Source of the DNA: Gammaproteobacteria bacterium
Lineage (GTDB): Bacteria > Pseudomonadota > Gammaproteobacteria > VBWC01
DNA: 64,000 nt
Reading direction: 5' to 3'
NCBI GenBank assembly: GCA_006218035.1
Contig: VBWC01000018.1
Coordinates: 1-64,000, forward strand
This document shows positions 1 through 8,534 of the stretch, in pieces. The translations under genes and the position numbers were made by a program. Every line of letters starts with the position of its first letter. The first letter of the stretch is position 1. The notes under the pieces were generated by a model. The model was not told the DNA's origin and made no database searches. It saw only the letters and a program-made list of their open reading frames with translations.

Positions 1-84
1 GCAACACCTCCTGTTGTCAGCAATATCCATGGTGTTGCAACGACCAGTTGAACTCAAGGCAGCGTACTTTGCCAAGGAACTCAG

Positions 85-948
85 GTGAGATACGCCTTCA
101 TCAAACGGCATGAAGCCGAATTCAGCGTAATGCGGATGTGCGGGGTTATGCGGGTGTCGCGCCGCGGCTACTACGCGTGGCGTGGTCGTCCCGAAGGCCC
201 GAGAGAAACCCAGGACCGGGAACTGCTCACGCAGATCCGTCACCTACACGTGCGATCACGGCAGGCGTACGGTGCGAAGAAGACGTGGCTGGAGCTCAAT
301 GCCCAGGGCGTGGCGTGCAGCAAGCATCGGGTAGCGCGGTTACGCAAGAGCGCGGGAATCGAGGCCCGTCGCAAGCGTCGCTTCCGCCTGACGGTGGAAA
401 ACCATGCGACAGCGCCGGCGGCACCCAATCTGTTGCGGCGGCAATTTCAGGTCCTGCAGCCGAACCGTGTCTGGGTAGGTGACATGACATGTATCCGGAC
501 CCGTGCCGGGATTCTGTACTTGGCGGTACTCGTGGATCTCTATGCGCGCCGCGTGGTGGGCTGGTCAATGAGCGGCAAGCCCGACCTGGCATTGGTACTG
601 GGCGCACTGCGCATGGCCTTGGAGCAACGACAGCCCGACCGGAGATTAATCCACCATACCGATCAAGGATCGATCTATGCTGCCCGGGTTTATCGAGAGA
701 CCATGCACGCCCATGGATTGCGACCGAGCATGAGCGGCCGGGGTAATGCCTACGACAACGCGGTGGCAGAAAGCTTCTTTAGTAATCTGAAGAATGAGCT
801 GGTCCATCATTGTGACTTCCACAGCCATGAGGCGGCTCGCACAGCGATCTTCGATTACATCGAGCTATTCTACAATCGCCAGAGGCTGCATCAGACACTG
901 GGCTATGTTAGCCCAGTGCAATTCGAGGCCATGAAAGGTGTATCTTAA
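85..948 (+). CDS. IS3-family transposase OrfB (DDE integrase core)
   Basis: This 287-residue protein is the catalytic half of an IS3-family transposase, which cuts and joins DNA ends. An N-terminal helix-turn-helix-like HTH_21 segment (about residues 40-95) precedes the rve integrase core. The acidic triad is visible as Asp in WVGDMTCI, Asp in HHTDQGS and Glu in NAVAESFF. The C-terminus (RLHQTLGYVSPVQFE) is typical of the family and its length is normal. The GTG start overlaps the OrfA stop, so it is probably made by frameshifting or translational coupling from OrfA. The frame is intact and the enzyme may be active if the left end of the element is complete. Confidence 0.92.
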   Translation: MRYAFIKRHEAEFSVMRMCGVMRVSRRGYYAWRGRPEGPRETQDRELLTQIRHLHVRSRQAYGAKKTWLELNAQGVACSKHRVARLRKSAGIEARRKRRFRLTVENHATAPAAPNLLRRQFQVLQPNRVWVGDMTCIRTRAGILYLAVLVDLYARRVVGWSMSGKPDLALVLGALRMALEQRQPDRRLIHHTDQGSIYAARVYRETMHAHGLRPSMSGRGNAYDNAVAESFFSNLKNELVHHCDFHSHEAARTAIFDYIELFYNRQRLHQTLGYVSPVQFEAMKGVS

Positions 949-954
949 TCGGTG

Positions 955-979
955 TGTCCGAGAAACCCGGGTTAGCTCA
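955..979 (+). repeat. Right terminal inverted repeat of the IS3 element
   Basis: The sequence begins TGTCCGAGAAACCCGG and ends GTTAGCTCA a few bases after the OrfB stop, the expected place for the right IS end. A closely similar end sits alone at 13311-13335. From 980 to 1241 I see no gene. Confidence 0.7.
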
Positions 980-1241
980 GAATTGAATTTCCGGATACCT
1001 GTCCAATTCGGCCCTAACGAACCTACCAAGATCGACTCCGACCCTTCTTGCGTCAATGCACTTTCCTGAGACGCACAACTTTGAATAACCCCGAAGCGCC
1101 TACATAACAGAATCTTCGAGGGAACGCCGTCGTCAGGGCTACGCTTGCCAAGAAAATATCACAGGCCAGAGAGTTATGCGTTTGATAAGGTGACCGACGA
1201 ACGGAAAATGCAACTCTGCCATGTATTCGCGCTGGTATGGA

Positions 1242-1796
1242 TTAGGGCGGAAACTTCACCAGTATTTTTTGCACCAGTTCATTGATCTGTCGAGTTGTTT
1301 CGTCCGGATCGGCGTGTTCGGAGACGACATCCGTGCCCTTGCCCCGCCACAACAGCTTGCCACTTTTCGAATCCAGTACATCGATGAACAACATGCCCTG
1401 ATCGTAGGTTTCCACCGGACTGCCCGTGCCGATGCCAATGCCGCCGAACGAACCCCTGGCCCCGGTGCCGATCATGATCCCGCTTTGGGTGCCTTCGGAT
1501 TTGATCTTTTGCCGAATGGCCAGCTCGTAGGCAATCAGAAAGTCGGCGGATGCGCGCTCCGCTTTGGTATAGCGGCTCTCAAGATTATTATCGATCGCGG
1601 CTCGTATACGCTGATTGATCAGCGGATCATCGACGCGGATGTCATCGGTTTTGGGCTGACTATCATGCTGCCAGGCAAAGGTGCTCATGCCCGTGAAGTC
1701 TACGCCGGGTTCATAGTCCTGACTGACCTGTACCGTCGAACACCCCGTGCCGAGAATCAACACCAAAGACAATAGCCAATAATTCGTTTTCAACAT
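1242..1796 (-). CDS. DUF4136-family lipoprotein
   Basis: A lipoprotein of 184 residues, start chosen at the ATG at 1796 (MLKTNYW) because it gives a clean signal peptide ending in a lipobox (LILGTGC) and has GGAG just upstream; the open frame extends 24 codons further without a signal. After Cys-19 come a DUF4136-like domain with an alternating strand pattern, a glycine-rich loop (GTGARGSFGGIGIGTG) and a conserved C-terminal block (GKLLWRGKGTDVV). Members are periplasm-facing outer-membrane lipoproteins of unknown role. No obvious operon partner: the next gene, at 2406, is on the other strand. Confidence 0.8.
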   Translation of the reverse strand: MLKTNYWLLSLVLILGTGCSTVQVSQDYEPGVDFTGMSTFAWQHDSQPKTDDIRVDDPLINQRIRAAIDNNLESRYTKAERASADFLIAYELAIRQKIKSEGTQSGIMIGTGARGSFGGIGIGTGSPVETYDQGMLFIDVLDSKSGKLLWRGKGTDVVSEHADPDETTRQINELVQKILVKFPP

Positions 1797-2405
1797 GGGC
1801 TCCATCATATCAATATGAATGGCACCGGAGTAAACCTGCCCCGCCTTTCTGTCTTTCCGGCCAGGCAAGCACAGCGAGCGCGAGCCAGAATCCAGCTGTA
1901 GCGGCTACATCCGGCGGAAAATCGGCGCTGATCTCTCCCGAATAAAGCAGACGCCTGTCTATGGTACCGGGGAAGCCCACTCTGATTCCATTCCCCCAGT
2001 GCAAAACAGAAATGGTGTCATTCCCGCGCAGGCGCGAGGTCGAGTCCTGCCGGGAGCAAGAACCGGGAGCGGTGTCGGAAACGGTGCTGAGGGATCCAGT
2101 AACTTGCTGATTCGCGTGCGCACTAAAACTCCTGGATTCCCGTTTCCACAGGAATGACGTCTCGGTGGGACGGCCGTGACGTCGAGTCTGTTTTTCTCTC
2201 ATTGACGTAATCGCATTCCGCCAAATGCCGGACACCGCGGCCGTGATTAAAACGGGGCGGCTTTAAATAACATTTTCCCCTCGATTTCTTTTGTTCCCGG
2301 TCGATACCCGTGCAAACAAGCGTTGAAATGCGGCCGGACAGTGAGCGGGCCAGTATCAAGTATTTGTGACGCAATTTACTTTAACACCAGGGAGGGTCTC
2401 GAAAA
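1797..2405. other. Intergenic stretch with degenerate repeats
   Basis: No convincing gene. It holds two members of the CATTCC/GGAATG short repeat family: a degenerate one from 2016 and a palindromic one at 2131-2160. A ribosome site (GGAGG at 2391-2395) precedes the next gene. Confidence 0.5.
2131..2160. repeat. Short palindromic repeat (GGATTCC...GGAATGACG family)
   Basis: The sequence CCTGGATTCCC, a seven-base loop, then AGGAATGACGT forms a hairpin. A sister copy with the same orientation lies at 14688-14717. Dispersed intergenic repeats of this style are common in proteobacteria. Confidence 0.6.
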
Positions 2406-5084
2406 GTGTGGGGGCGAAGCACTGACACCGTTGTCAAAGGCCTTGAAGGCGAGATAGAGCGCCTGAGTGCCAAGCTGCGCACGGCCTACGATACTCATGC
2501 CGAGACAGTCGCGAAGTTCGAGCGCGATATGGCGCAACTCAAGCGCGAACTCGATTCCGCCTACCATCTCAGCGCCCAGCTGACCTCCGAAAAAGCGCAT
2601 CTTGCGGGCGCGGCCAACGACACTCCGGATTACGCCGCGCAGGTAGAAAACCAGCTCCGTGTGCTTACCATCGGACTGAAAAAGGCCAACGAGGAACGTT
2701 GTCGCGCAGAGGAACGCGTGGTGGAACTTGAGGCCGGCCTGGAGGCCTCGGAGCGCGTCGCGACCAATTATGTTTCGGCGCTGCATCAGACCGAGCAAGA
2801 ATGCGCCAGCGCCAGGGAAGACGTTCAGCGCCTGAGCCTGCAAATAGCGCATTTAACAACTGCGCGGGACACGTCGCCAGCCGATGGCACCCATAATCAA
2901 TCGGGCTATCAATCGAGCGATCCATCGGGTAGTTCGACCGGTAATGACAGGGAACTGCAAGAAATCATCGCTGCTGCCAAACATGCGGCGCAGGAATCTG
3001 AACATAGAATAAAAAAACTTGATGAGCGATATACCGCCTCCGCGAAACAGGTTGCCCAGCTCACCGCGGAGCTGGCGCAGGTCAAGGCGGCGGTCAACCG
3101 GGGGTCCGGGGATCAATTGAACACCGTTCAGGCGGACGCGACCCTGGCCCCTGATGCCGAAGACTTAACCGAATTAACCGAGCTGCGTTCACGTATCGAA
3201 GCCGCCGAGTACATCCTGGCGGACTACCAGGCAAAGCTCAAGCAAGCGGAAATTGACCGGGACGAGGCGCTACGTGAACTCAAGAAGGTGACGACGGCAC
3301 AACGGTCACCCAGAAACCTTGGCGGTCCCCGCGCGGATAGTTCGGAACCTGACACCCGTGAGCCTCGACTCAACGCACTGGCGCTGGAACTTGCGCTGGA
3401 AAAGCAACAACAAGTCGATCAGGAAAACGACAATAAACGGCTGAGAGCGAGACTCGCCTCCGCGGAAACACTGGCGTCCAAATCCATGGCGCGCGCCAAA
3501 GCGGCCGAGGCGGAACATACGAAGGTATTGGCGGAGATCGCCCGCGTAAACGCGCTTCTGGAAACATCCCGAAGCGAACATAACACTACCGACGTGACAA
3601 CCGACAACGCCTTTGCGGTGCGGCTGCATGACGCCGAGGCCGCCAGAGTGCGCGCTGAACAGGAGACCTTTGCGTTGCAGCAACAATTAGCCGTCGCCAG
3701 CGCCCAATGTGAGAGCCTCAAAAAGGCAATAGAGACGATCGAGACCGCCCGCGCTGCAGAGATTGCCGACGAGGCACGTGATGCGCAGCAACTAGCCGAG
3801 CTCCGAACGAACAAGGTCGCAGAAGATCGGCGGATTTTTGAGGAACATATCGCAACAATGCAGGCACGGATACGCGAGCTCGAGGAATGCTCTATTTCGG
3901 CAGAGGACCAGGCACGTATGGCCGCTGACCTGGAACAGGCGCGACAGGCGCTCGACGCACAGGAAACCGTTACCCGAGAGCTGGGAAATCGCCTGGCAGC
4001 ATTACAAGAAACAGCCAGTCAGGCCGAGAACGCCGCCAGGGAGTACCGTATGCAACGAGACCGCGCCAATGAAAAAGTACAGATGTACTCGGCGAAAATC
4101 ACGGAGCTGGAAAGCAATAATCGACAGGTGTTAGACGATAACGAAGCGTTAATAGATCAGCGTGGCCAACTCGAAACGAATCAGCAAAGCACACAAGAAG
4201 CGGTTGGCGAGCTTGTCGAGCAGCTGGCGGCAAAGGGAACGCAGGTTGCGCAGCTGGCCCGGGAACAGACCGCCCTGGTCACCGAACGCGGGCGATTGAT
4301 AAAGGAGCTGAATTTAATGAGTGAGCGCCTGGCCAGTGCGGAAAATAACGCGGCTGAAAAACAGTCGTCTCTTGATAAAAATGCTGTTTCGGCGGAAGAC
4401 CACGCGCGTATGGCCGCCGACTTGGAACAGGCGACAGAGGGTCTTCGCGCACAAGAAACAGTCACCCGAGACCTGGAACATCAACTCGCTGCATTACAGG
4501 AAACAACCAGTCAGGCAAAGCGCACTGCCGAACACTACCGTCTGCAAGGCGACCGGGCCAGCGAACAGGTACAGGTATTGTCGGCAAAAATCGCGGCGCT
4601 GGAAAACAGTAATCGCCAGATACTAGGCGAAAACGAAGCGCTAAAAGTTCAGCGTGGCCAGGTAGAGACGTATCTGCAACGGACACAACAGGAAGCAAGC
4701 GAGCTGGTCGAACAGCTGGCGGAAAAGGAAACGCAGGTCGCGCAGTTGACAGAACAACAGCGGCGACTGGCACAGGAGCTGGATCTAATGACTGAACGCC
4801 TGGCGAGTGCCGGAACTATCGTGGCTAAACAGCAGGCTATTATTGAAGCACTAAACCAGGAACGAATGGCCAACCAGAAAACCGACGGGTACGTCGAGAC
4901 CGAAATTACGTCAGTAAGCCATCAATTGACTGACGCGAACGAATTTCTCGCAGAGTCGGAACAAAACGAGCCGGTTCTCAAGCAATCTAACGGCGGGTTA
5001 AGCAATGGTAACAGTGAATCGCCGCCCCGGCGGTATTCCAGACGACGGCTCGCGGAACCCGCGGGGAACCCGTGGAAACGCTGA
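2406..5084 (+). CDS. Large coiled-coil protein with a 164-residue tandem repeat
   Basis: An 892-residue protein that is almost entirely heptad-patterned (runs of Glu, Ala, Leu, Gln, Arg), with no signal peptide or membrane helix, so probably cytoplasmic and elongated. The GTG start at 2406 is supported by GGAGG ten bases upstream. Residues about 498-660 and 662-815 are two copies of one unit: SAEDQARMAADLEQA recurs as SAEDHARMAADLEQA exactly 492 bases later. A flexible Ser/Asp/Gly region near residues 155-185 splits the N-terminal helix. The basic tail (PPRRYSRRRLAEP) could bind nucleic acid or membrane. SMC- or KfrA-like matches to such sequences would be composition-driven; there is no ATPase motif. 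I do not recognise a function. Confidence 0.75.
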   Translation: MWGRSTDTVVKGLEGEIERLSAKLRTAYDTHAETVAKFERDMAQLKRELDSAYHLSAQLTSEKAHLAGAANDTPDYAAQVENQLRVLTIGLKKANEERCRAEERVVELEAGLEASERVATNYVSALHQTEQECASAREDVQRLSLQIAHLTTARDTSPADGTHNQSGYQSSDPSGSSTGNDRELQEIIAAAKHAAQESEHRIKKLDERYTASAKQVAQLTAELAQVKAAVNRGSGDQLNTVQADATLAPDAEDLTELTELRSRIEAAEYILADYQAKLKQAEIDRDEALRELKKVTTAQRSPRNLGGPRADSSEPDTREPRLNALALELALEKQQQVDQENDNKRLRARLASAETLASKSMARAKAAEAEHTKVLAEIARVNALLETSRSEHNTTDVTTDNAFAVRLHDAEAARVRAEQETFALQQQLAVASAQCESLKKAIETIETARAAEIADEARDAQQLAELRTNKVAEDRRIFEEHIATMQARIRELEECSISAEDQARMAADLEQARQALDAQETVTRELGNRLAALQETASQAENAAREYRMQRDRANEKVQMYSAKITELESNNRQVLDDNEALIDQRGQLETNQQSTQEAVGELVEQLAAKGTQVAQLAREQTALVTERGRLIKELNLMSERLASAENNAAEKQSSLDKNAVSAEDHARMAADLEQATEGLRAQETVTRDLEHQLAALQETTSQAKRTAEHYRLQGDRASEQVQVLSAKIAALENSNRQILGENEALKVQRGQVETYLQRTQQEASELVEQLAEKETQVAQLTEQQRRLAQELDLMTERLASAGTIVAKQQAIIEALNQERMANQKTDGYVETEITSVSHQLTDANEFLAESEQNEPVLKQSNGGLSNGNSESPPRRYSRRRLAEPAGNPWKR
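3896..4850 (+). repeat. In-gene tandem duplication, period 492 bp
   Basis: Two diverged copies within the coiled-coil gene, about 3896-4387 and 4388-4850. GTATGGCC at 3916 pairs with the same word at 4408, giving a period of 492 bases (164 codons). Most differences are at third positions or conservative, so both copies look selected as protein. Confidence 0.85.
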
Positions 5085-5657
5085 CGCCGTAGCACCGCAA
5101 TAAGATATTCGTCTCCAAGCCCATTAATTCACTATTAAACCCCACGGACCACGCTCACCCGCCGACTATGAAGCCCGGGTAGAACATTTCGTCAGGCGTA
5201 CTCTCATTTATCCATTGATCCCTGGCGAAATTACGACAGCGATCTACAAGATTAATAGTGATCTGGCTCAATACCTGCGCCGGTATATTGTAGTAGCGTT
5301 GATTGATTATCAGCGTCAGTGCCAGCGCGTTTGGAAGAGAGGGTCGGTCCATATAGTGAGGTCATCCATGGCTTGGGCGATGGAGATGGCGTGAGATAGA
5401 TCCGCTCAAAATCCGACTGCGCCGAGTGTGTCAGTAAGACCAGTCGTTCCTTCGCTACAGGCGATTAAGCAGTATGCGACGGAATGATGCTGGTTTGGAG
5501 GGGCGAAAGTGGGCGGCTTGAAGTAGATTGTTACAGCCGTTGTCATATCGGAGTCGATTTCTGATCACCATGCTCCCGTAGAAACAAGCATCGCTACCGC
5601 CGAATCGACTCCGATCCTCAATTGTTCTGACCGGGGCTTGCGCCGCCGGCAAGGTCA
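5085..5657. other. Gap with an inverted repeat, no recognised gene
   Basis: Two minus-strand open frames (5155-5352, 65 codons; 5455-5664, 69 codons) have no recognisable domain or good ribosome site. A perfect 13-base inverted repeat (ATCGGAGTCGATT at 5547-5559, complement at 5603-5615) encloses a 43-base loop. Confidence 0.4.
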
Positions 5658-7742
5658 TCACCATCCCCTGTACATATTAAAGTTAGTGGAGGGAAAGACA
5701 GGCGGCGCGGGTGGCCGCGGTATCAGCGCCGGCGCGCTGCTCGGCGTAATCCGGAACCAGTCCAGATTCCCGATATCAGGCGTCCAGGACGGCACCCTGT
5801 CCGGCACTATTCTCATTTGCTGTACACCGCCATTCAGTTTGACACCACTGACCTTGATCACGTCCCAGTTCTGCGGATCGCCGGAAGGCAGCGGATAGAT
5901 CACGCCGGTCACATTGTCACCGTTAAAATCGAGATGAAACTGACCGCCGCCCAGTGGCTGGGAGGTACGGATATCAATGTCATAAAGCCCTGACGCAGGA
6001 ATGTCGACGGTATACCGCAGCCATTCACCCAGTTGCACCAATCCGACACTAAAGCCGTTGCTCGCCCCCCGACCGCTCTCGATATCCACGTCTTCGCCCG
6101 GACGATAGTCTCCGCCAAGCGAATTTCCGGGCGTCACGTCATAGTACGCCACCCCCTGCCCGCCCTCATCGAAATCTTCCGCCTCGATAATCTGATTGAT
6201 CGCGAACGGCCCCGTTGCCACAGCCAGTTGCACCACTGGAATTCCAGCGGCGGGAGTAATGCCCGCGGCCGGCGCGCCCGGCGCGGGGAAGTTCCGGTCC
6301 ACATCATCGAGCACCAAGACCCAGTCCTGCGCCGCATCGAACCCCGGCGGATCAAAAACCTGTGACGTTGACGCGGTACTGAAATTTCCAAATGGCGCAG
6401 CGGACGGCTGACCGCTGCCGTCGTATACCAAACCGTCTCGGGGGTTGTACCACCAGGCCCTGACGCTCGCGCCGGATAGACGGCTGAGGTCCAGACCTTG
6501 TGAAATATTTTCGCCGGGGAAATATATGAACGCGTAACTTCCATCGGAGGCACGTGTTGCCCGCACCCTCGACAATCCGGCGTAATCACCCGCAGGCCCG
6601 ACGATCATGCCCTGATCGGGTATCCGCACCAGAAACGGCCGCGACTCAACGAGCCCACGCAGATACTTCATATCGACGGCGCCCTCTGCATCCAGCGACG
6701 CCTGCCAGTTCGGGCTGAACTGCCATATATTCCAGTGCCCGTAGGTGTGGCCGAAAGCCCCCTGGAATACCGCCTGGTAGGCCTCATACCTCACCTTGCG
6801 CGCGGTCACCGGGTCATTGAGAAACTGCGCGTCCCGGTCTTCATACGCCGGCTCGGCATTCACCGTCGGTTTCGTCGGCACGCGCTGCCAGTCATTAAAA
6901 ACAATAGCATCGCCGGACTCGTCTATGGCGAACGTCTGAATCATGTTGAAATCCAGCCATGGCTCGCCGTGGAAATGGCCGGAAGACGACTGGCCACCGT
7001 CCGGATGCACGGTCATCAGCTGGGTTCCCTGGTGCACTGACGCCAGCCCCAGTGCCAGCTGTCTTATCAAGTCCAGCTCCTGCGCGCTGGGTTCTGTTCT
7101 GTCCCTGGCAACAGTTTCCCAGGCAATCTTCTGGTACTCACCGGCCACGATCCATATTACGTTATCCTGGTTATAGCGCTGGGCGAGGACCTGTCCGATG
7201 CGATAGGCGTCACCGGTATTATTCACCGAAAAGTAATGGTCGAACATAGCACCCCAGATAACCGGTAACGCGATATAGAGACCGTGCTCCCGCGCTGTAT
7301 TAACGATGTAATCAATATGGCGCAGATACGCCTCGTTTAACGTCACCGTACCGGGAGTCCAGTTCGACAGCGCCAGGTTCCCGTAGCAATCCGCCGTTAG
7401 CGACGGGGCAGAAAACGAATTCGTATTGATGATGATCGGCCCCTGAACGACGTTGTAGCCCTTGGCCGCCCGATCCTGTATATATTGCTCGATATCACCC
7501 GTACCGTCCCCGTCCCGGTCTTCCTCGCACACCGATGCCAGATTCCACGCGGTATCGGCCTGCCAGAAGAACGGAAGGCCTGCCGGGCTTCCGTCCAATT
7601 GCATAAGGTAATGTCCGTTACTACTCACGGCGAGACGTGGCAACGCCTCGGCGTAAGCGGCGAACAATAACGTACCGAATAAAAGGCCAGCCGATAATGT
7701 CAGCCTGGATATGAACCTGGATTTCGTTGAGCCGATTTTCAT
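5658..7742 (-). CDS. Secreted DUF4038 (apiosidase-like TIM barrel) protein with CBM6-like C-terminal domain
   Basis: About 694 residues from the ATG at 7742, chosen because MKIGSTKSRF leads directly into a signal peptide ending near AAYAEA. The barrel (about residues 35-380) carries DUF4038 features: FFWQADTAWNL, a calcium-like DRDGDGTGD loop, NVIWIVAGEY and TYGHWNIWQF. A small beta domain follows (about 380-490; YAFIYFPGE, ARAWWYNPRDG), as in the putative collagen-binding domain paired with DUF4038. Residues about 520-680 (IIEAEDFDEGG, WLRYTVDIPASGLYDI) look like a carbohydrate-binding module of family 6. It is probably exported to act on a plant or microbial polysaccharide; the substrate cannot be told from sequence. 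It may share a transcript with the small gene upstream at 7900-8250. Confidence 0.85.
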   Translation of the reverse strand: MKIGSTKSRFISRLTLSAGLLFGTLLFAAYAEALPRLAVSSNGHYLMQLDGSPAGLPFFWQADTAWNLASVCEEDRDGDGTGDIEQYIQDRAAKGYNVVQGPIIINTNSFSAPSLTADCYGNLALSNWTPGTVTLNEAYLRHIDYIVNTAREHGLYIALPVIWGAMFDHYFSVNNTGDAYRIGQVLAQRYNQDNVIWIVAGEYQKIAWETVARDRTEPSAQELDLIRQLALGLASVHQGTQLMTVHPDGGQSSSGHFHGEPWLDFNMIQTFAIDESGDAIVFNDWQRVPTKPTVNAEPAYEDRDAQFLNDPVTARKVRYEAYQAVFQGAFGHTYGHWNIWQFSPNWQASLDAEGAVDMKYLRGLVESRPFLVRIPDQGMIVGPAGDYAGLSRVRATRASDGSYAFIYFPGENISQGLDLSRLSGASVRAWWYNPRDGLVYDGSGQPSAAPFGNFSTASTSQVFDPPGFDAAQDWVLVLDDVDRNFPAPGAPAAGITPAAGIPVVQLAVATGPFAINQIIEAEDFDEGGQGVAYYDVTPGNSLGGDYRPGEDVDIESGRGASNGFSVGLVQLGEWLRYTVDIPASGLYDIDIRTSQPLGGGQFHLDFNGDNVTGVIYPLPSGDPQNWDVIKVSGVKLNGGVQQMRIVPDRVPSWTPDIGNLDWFRITPSSAPALIPRPPAPPVFPSTNFNMYRGW

Positions 7743-7899
7743 GATGGGTATTCCCCGCCTCCGTGTTAGGGTCAAAAAAACCGGGAACTACATCCCGCAT
7801 ACGCGCAATGAAGCATCGCTATCCCCGGGCGTCAACAAAGATTCTGCAATCCCGCTGCATTCGACAAGCGTCGGGACACCTGCATTCCCTCGAAAAACT

Positions 7900-8250
7900 C
7901 TAATAGTAATAGGAGACAGGTTTCGACCGGATCATGTCGTCAACAACCTTCGTCCGCTCCCATTCAGAAAGGCCGAAGACAACTGTATAGTAACTTGTCG
8001 GCCCCCCTCTTCTTTCCGACCTCATTTCCGGTGCCCTGCCGACTGTGTCGAGCCCGCTGGCTGCATCACGATCATGTGATACCTCAGATATCTTGACGGT
8101 TTGATTGGTTACAGCCGCGTGCGGGGAGGACGATATCGTGATCCATCCCTTGAACGCGCCGATACCGTAATGCGCTGTTATGGCGGTAATGATAACGATA
8201 ATGGCGGGCCACATGAGTGGCGCCCTGTATCTAACACACAGCATCTTCAT
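7900..8250 (-). CDS. Small single-pass membrane protein, unknown
   Basis: A 116-residue open frame with a good ribosome site (AAGGA, eight bases before the ATG). Residues 12-32 form one hydrophobic helix (LMWPAIIVIITAITAHYGI); the rest is polar and ends in Tyr-Tyr-Tyr. It precedes the secreted DUF4038 gene on the same strand by about 160 bases. No domain recognised; the ribosome site and membrane segment are the only evidence that it is real. Confidence 0.4.
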   Translation of the reverse strand: MKMLCVRYRAPLMWPAIIVIITAITAHYGIGAFKGWITISSSPHAAVTNQTVKISEVSHDRDAASGLDTVGRAPEMRSERRGGPTSYYTVVFGLSEWERTKVVDDMIRSKPVSYYY

Positions 8251-8534
8251 ACCATTTTCCTTCGACCGGTTCTATCTGGAATGACTTGTCATCTTGATGT
8301 CATACCGATAGATAACCACGATTCGCGACAGGCATCCGTTCGTCGTTCTGAAACAATAAACGCAATTTAGCCGTGGCACTGAGCGGGGTCTGTACGGTGT
8401 CACACATAAGACATCCCGCGAAAACTCCCGGTATTTACCGCAACGGGGGATAGACGAAAGGAAATAAACAGGATCAGCGACGTTGAGGTTCAGTCAGAAC
8501 CCTATTATTCCTGGCTGTGAATGATGCGGGCGTA

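Larger units (their letters stand above)
1..979 (+). mobile_element. IS3-family insertion sequence, left part outside the window
   Basis: Bases 1-88 end in an OrfA-like tail (residues AAYFAKELR, then TGA at 86-88), which overlaps the OrfB start as GTGA. The codons before this tail do not look like a normal OrfA leucine zipper, so the upstream part may be rearranged as well as cut by the window edge. OrfB runs to 948, and a terminal inverted-repeat-like end follows at 955-979, finishing in CTCA as is usual for this family. The left end is not visible. Confidence 0.85.

Noticed and set aside
5155-5352. 65-codon minus frame with a fairly natural composition
   Set aside because: Kept only as a remark in the gap entry: no ribosome site, no domain and no partner gene.
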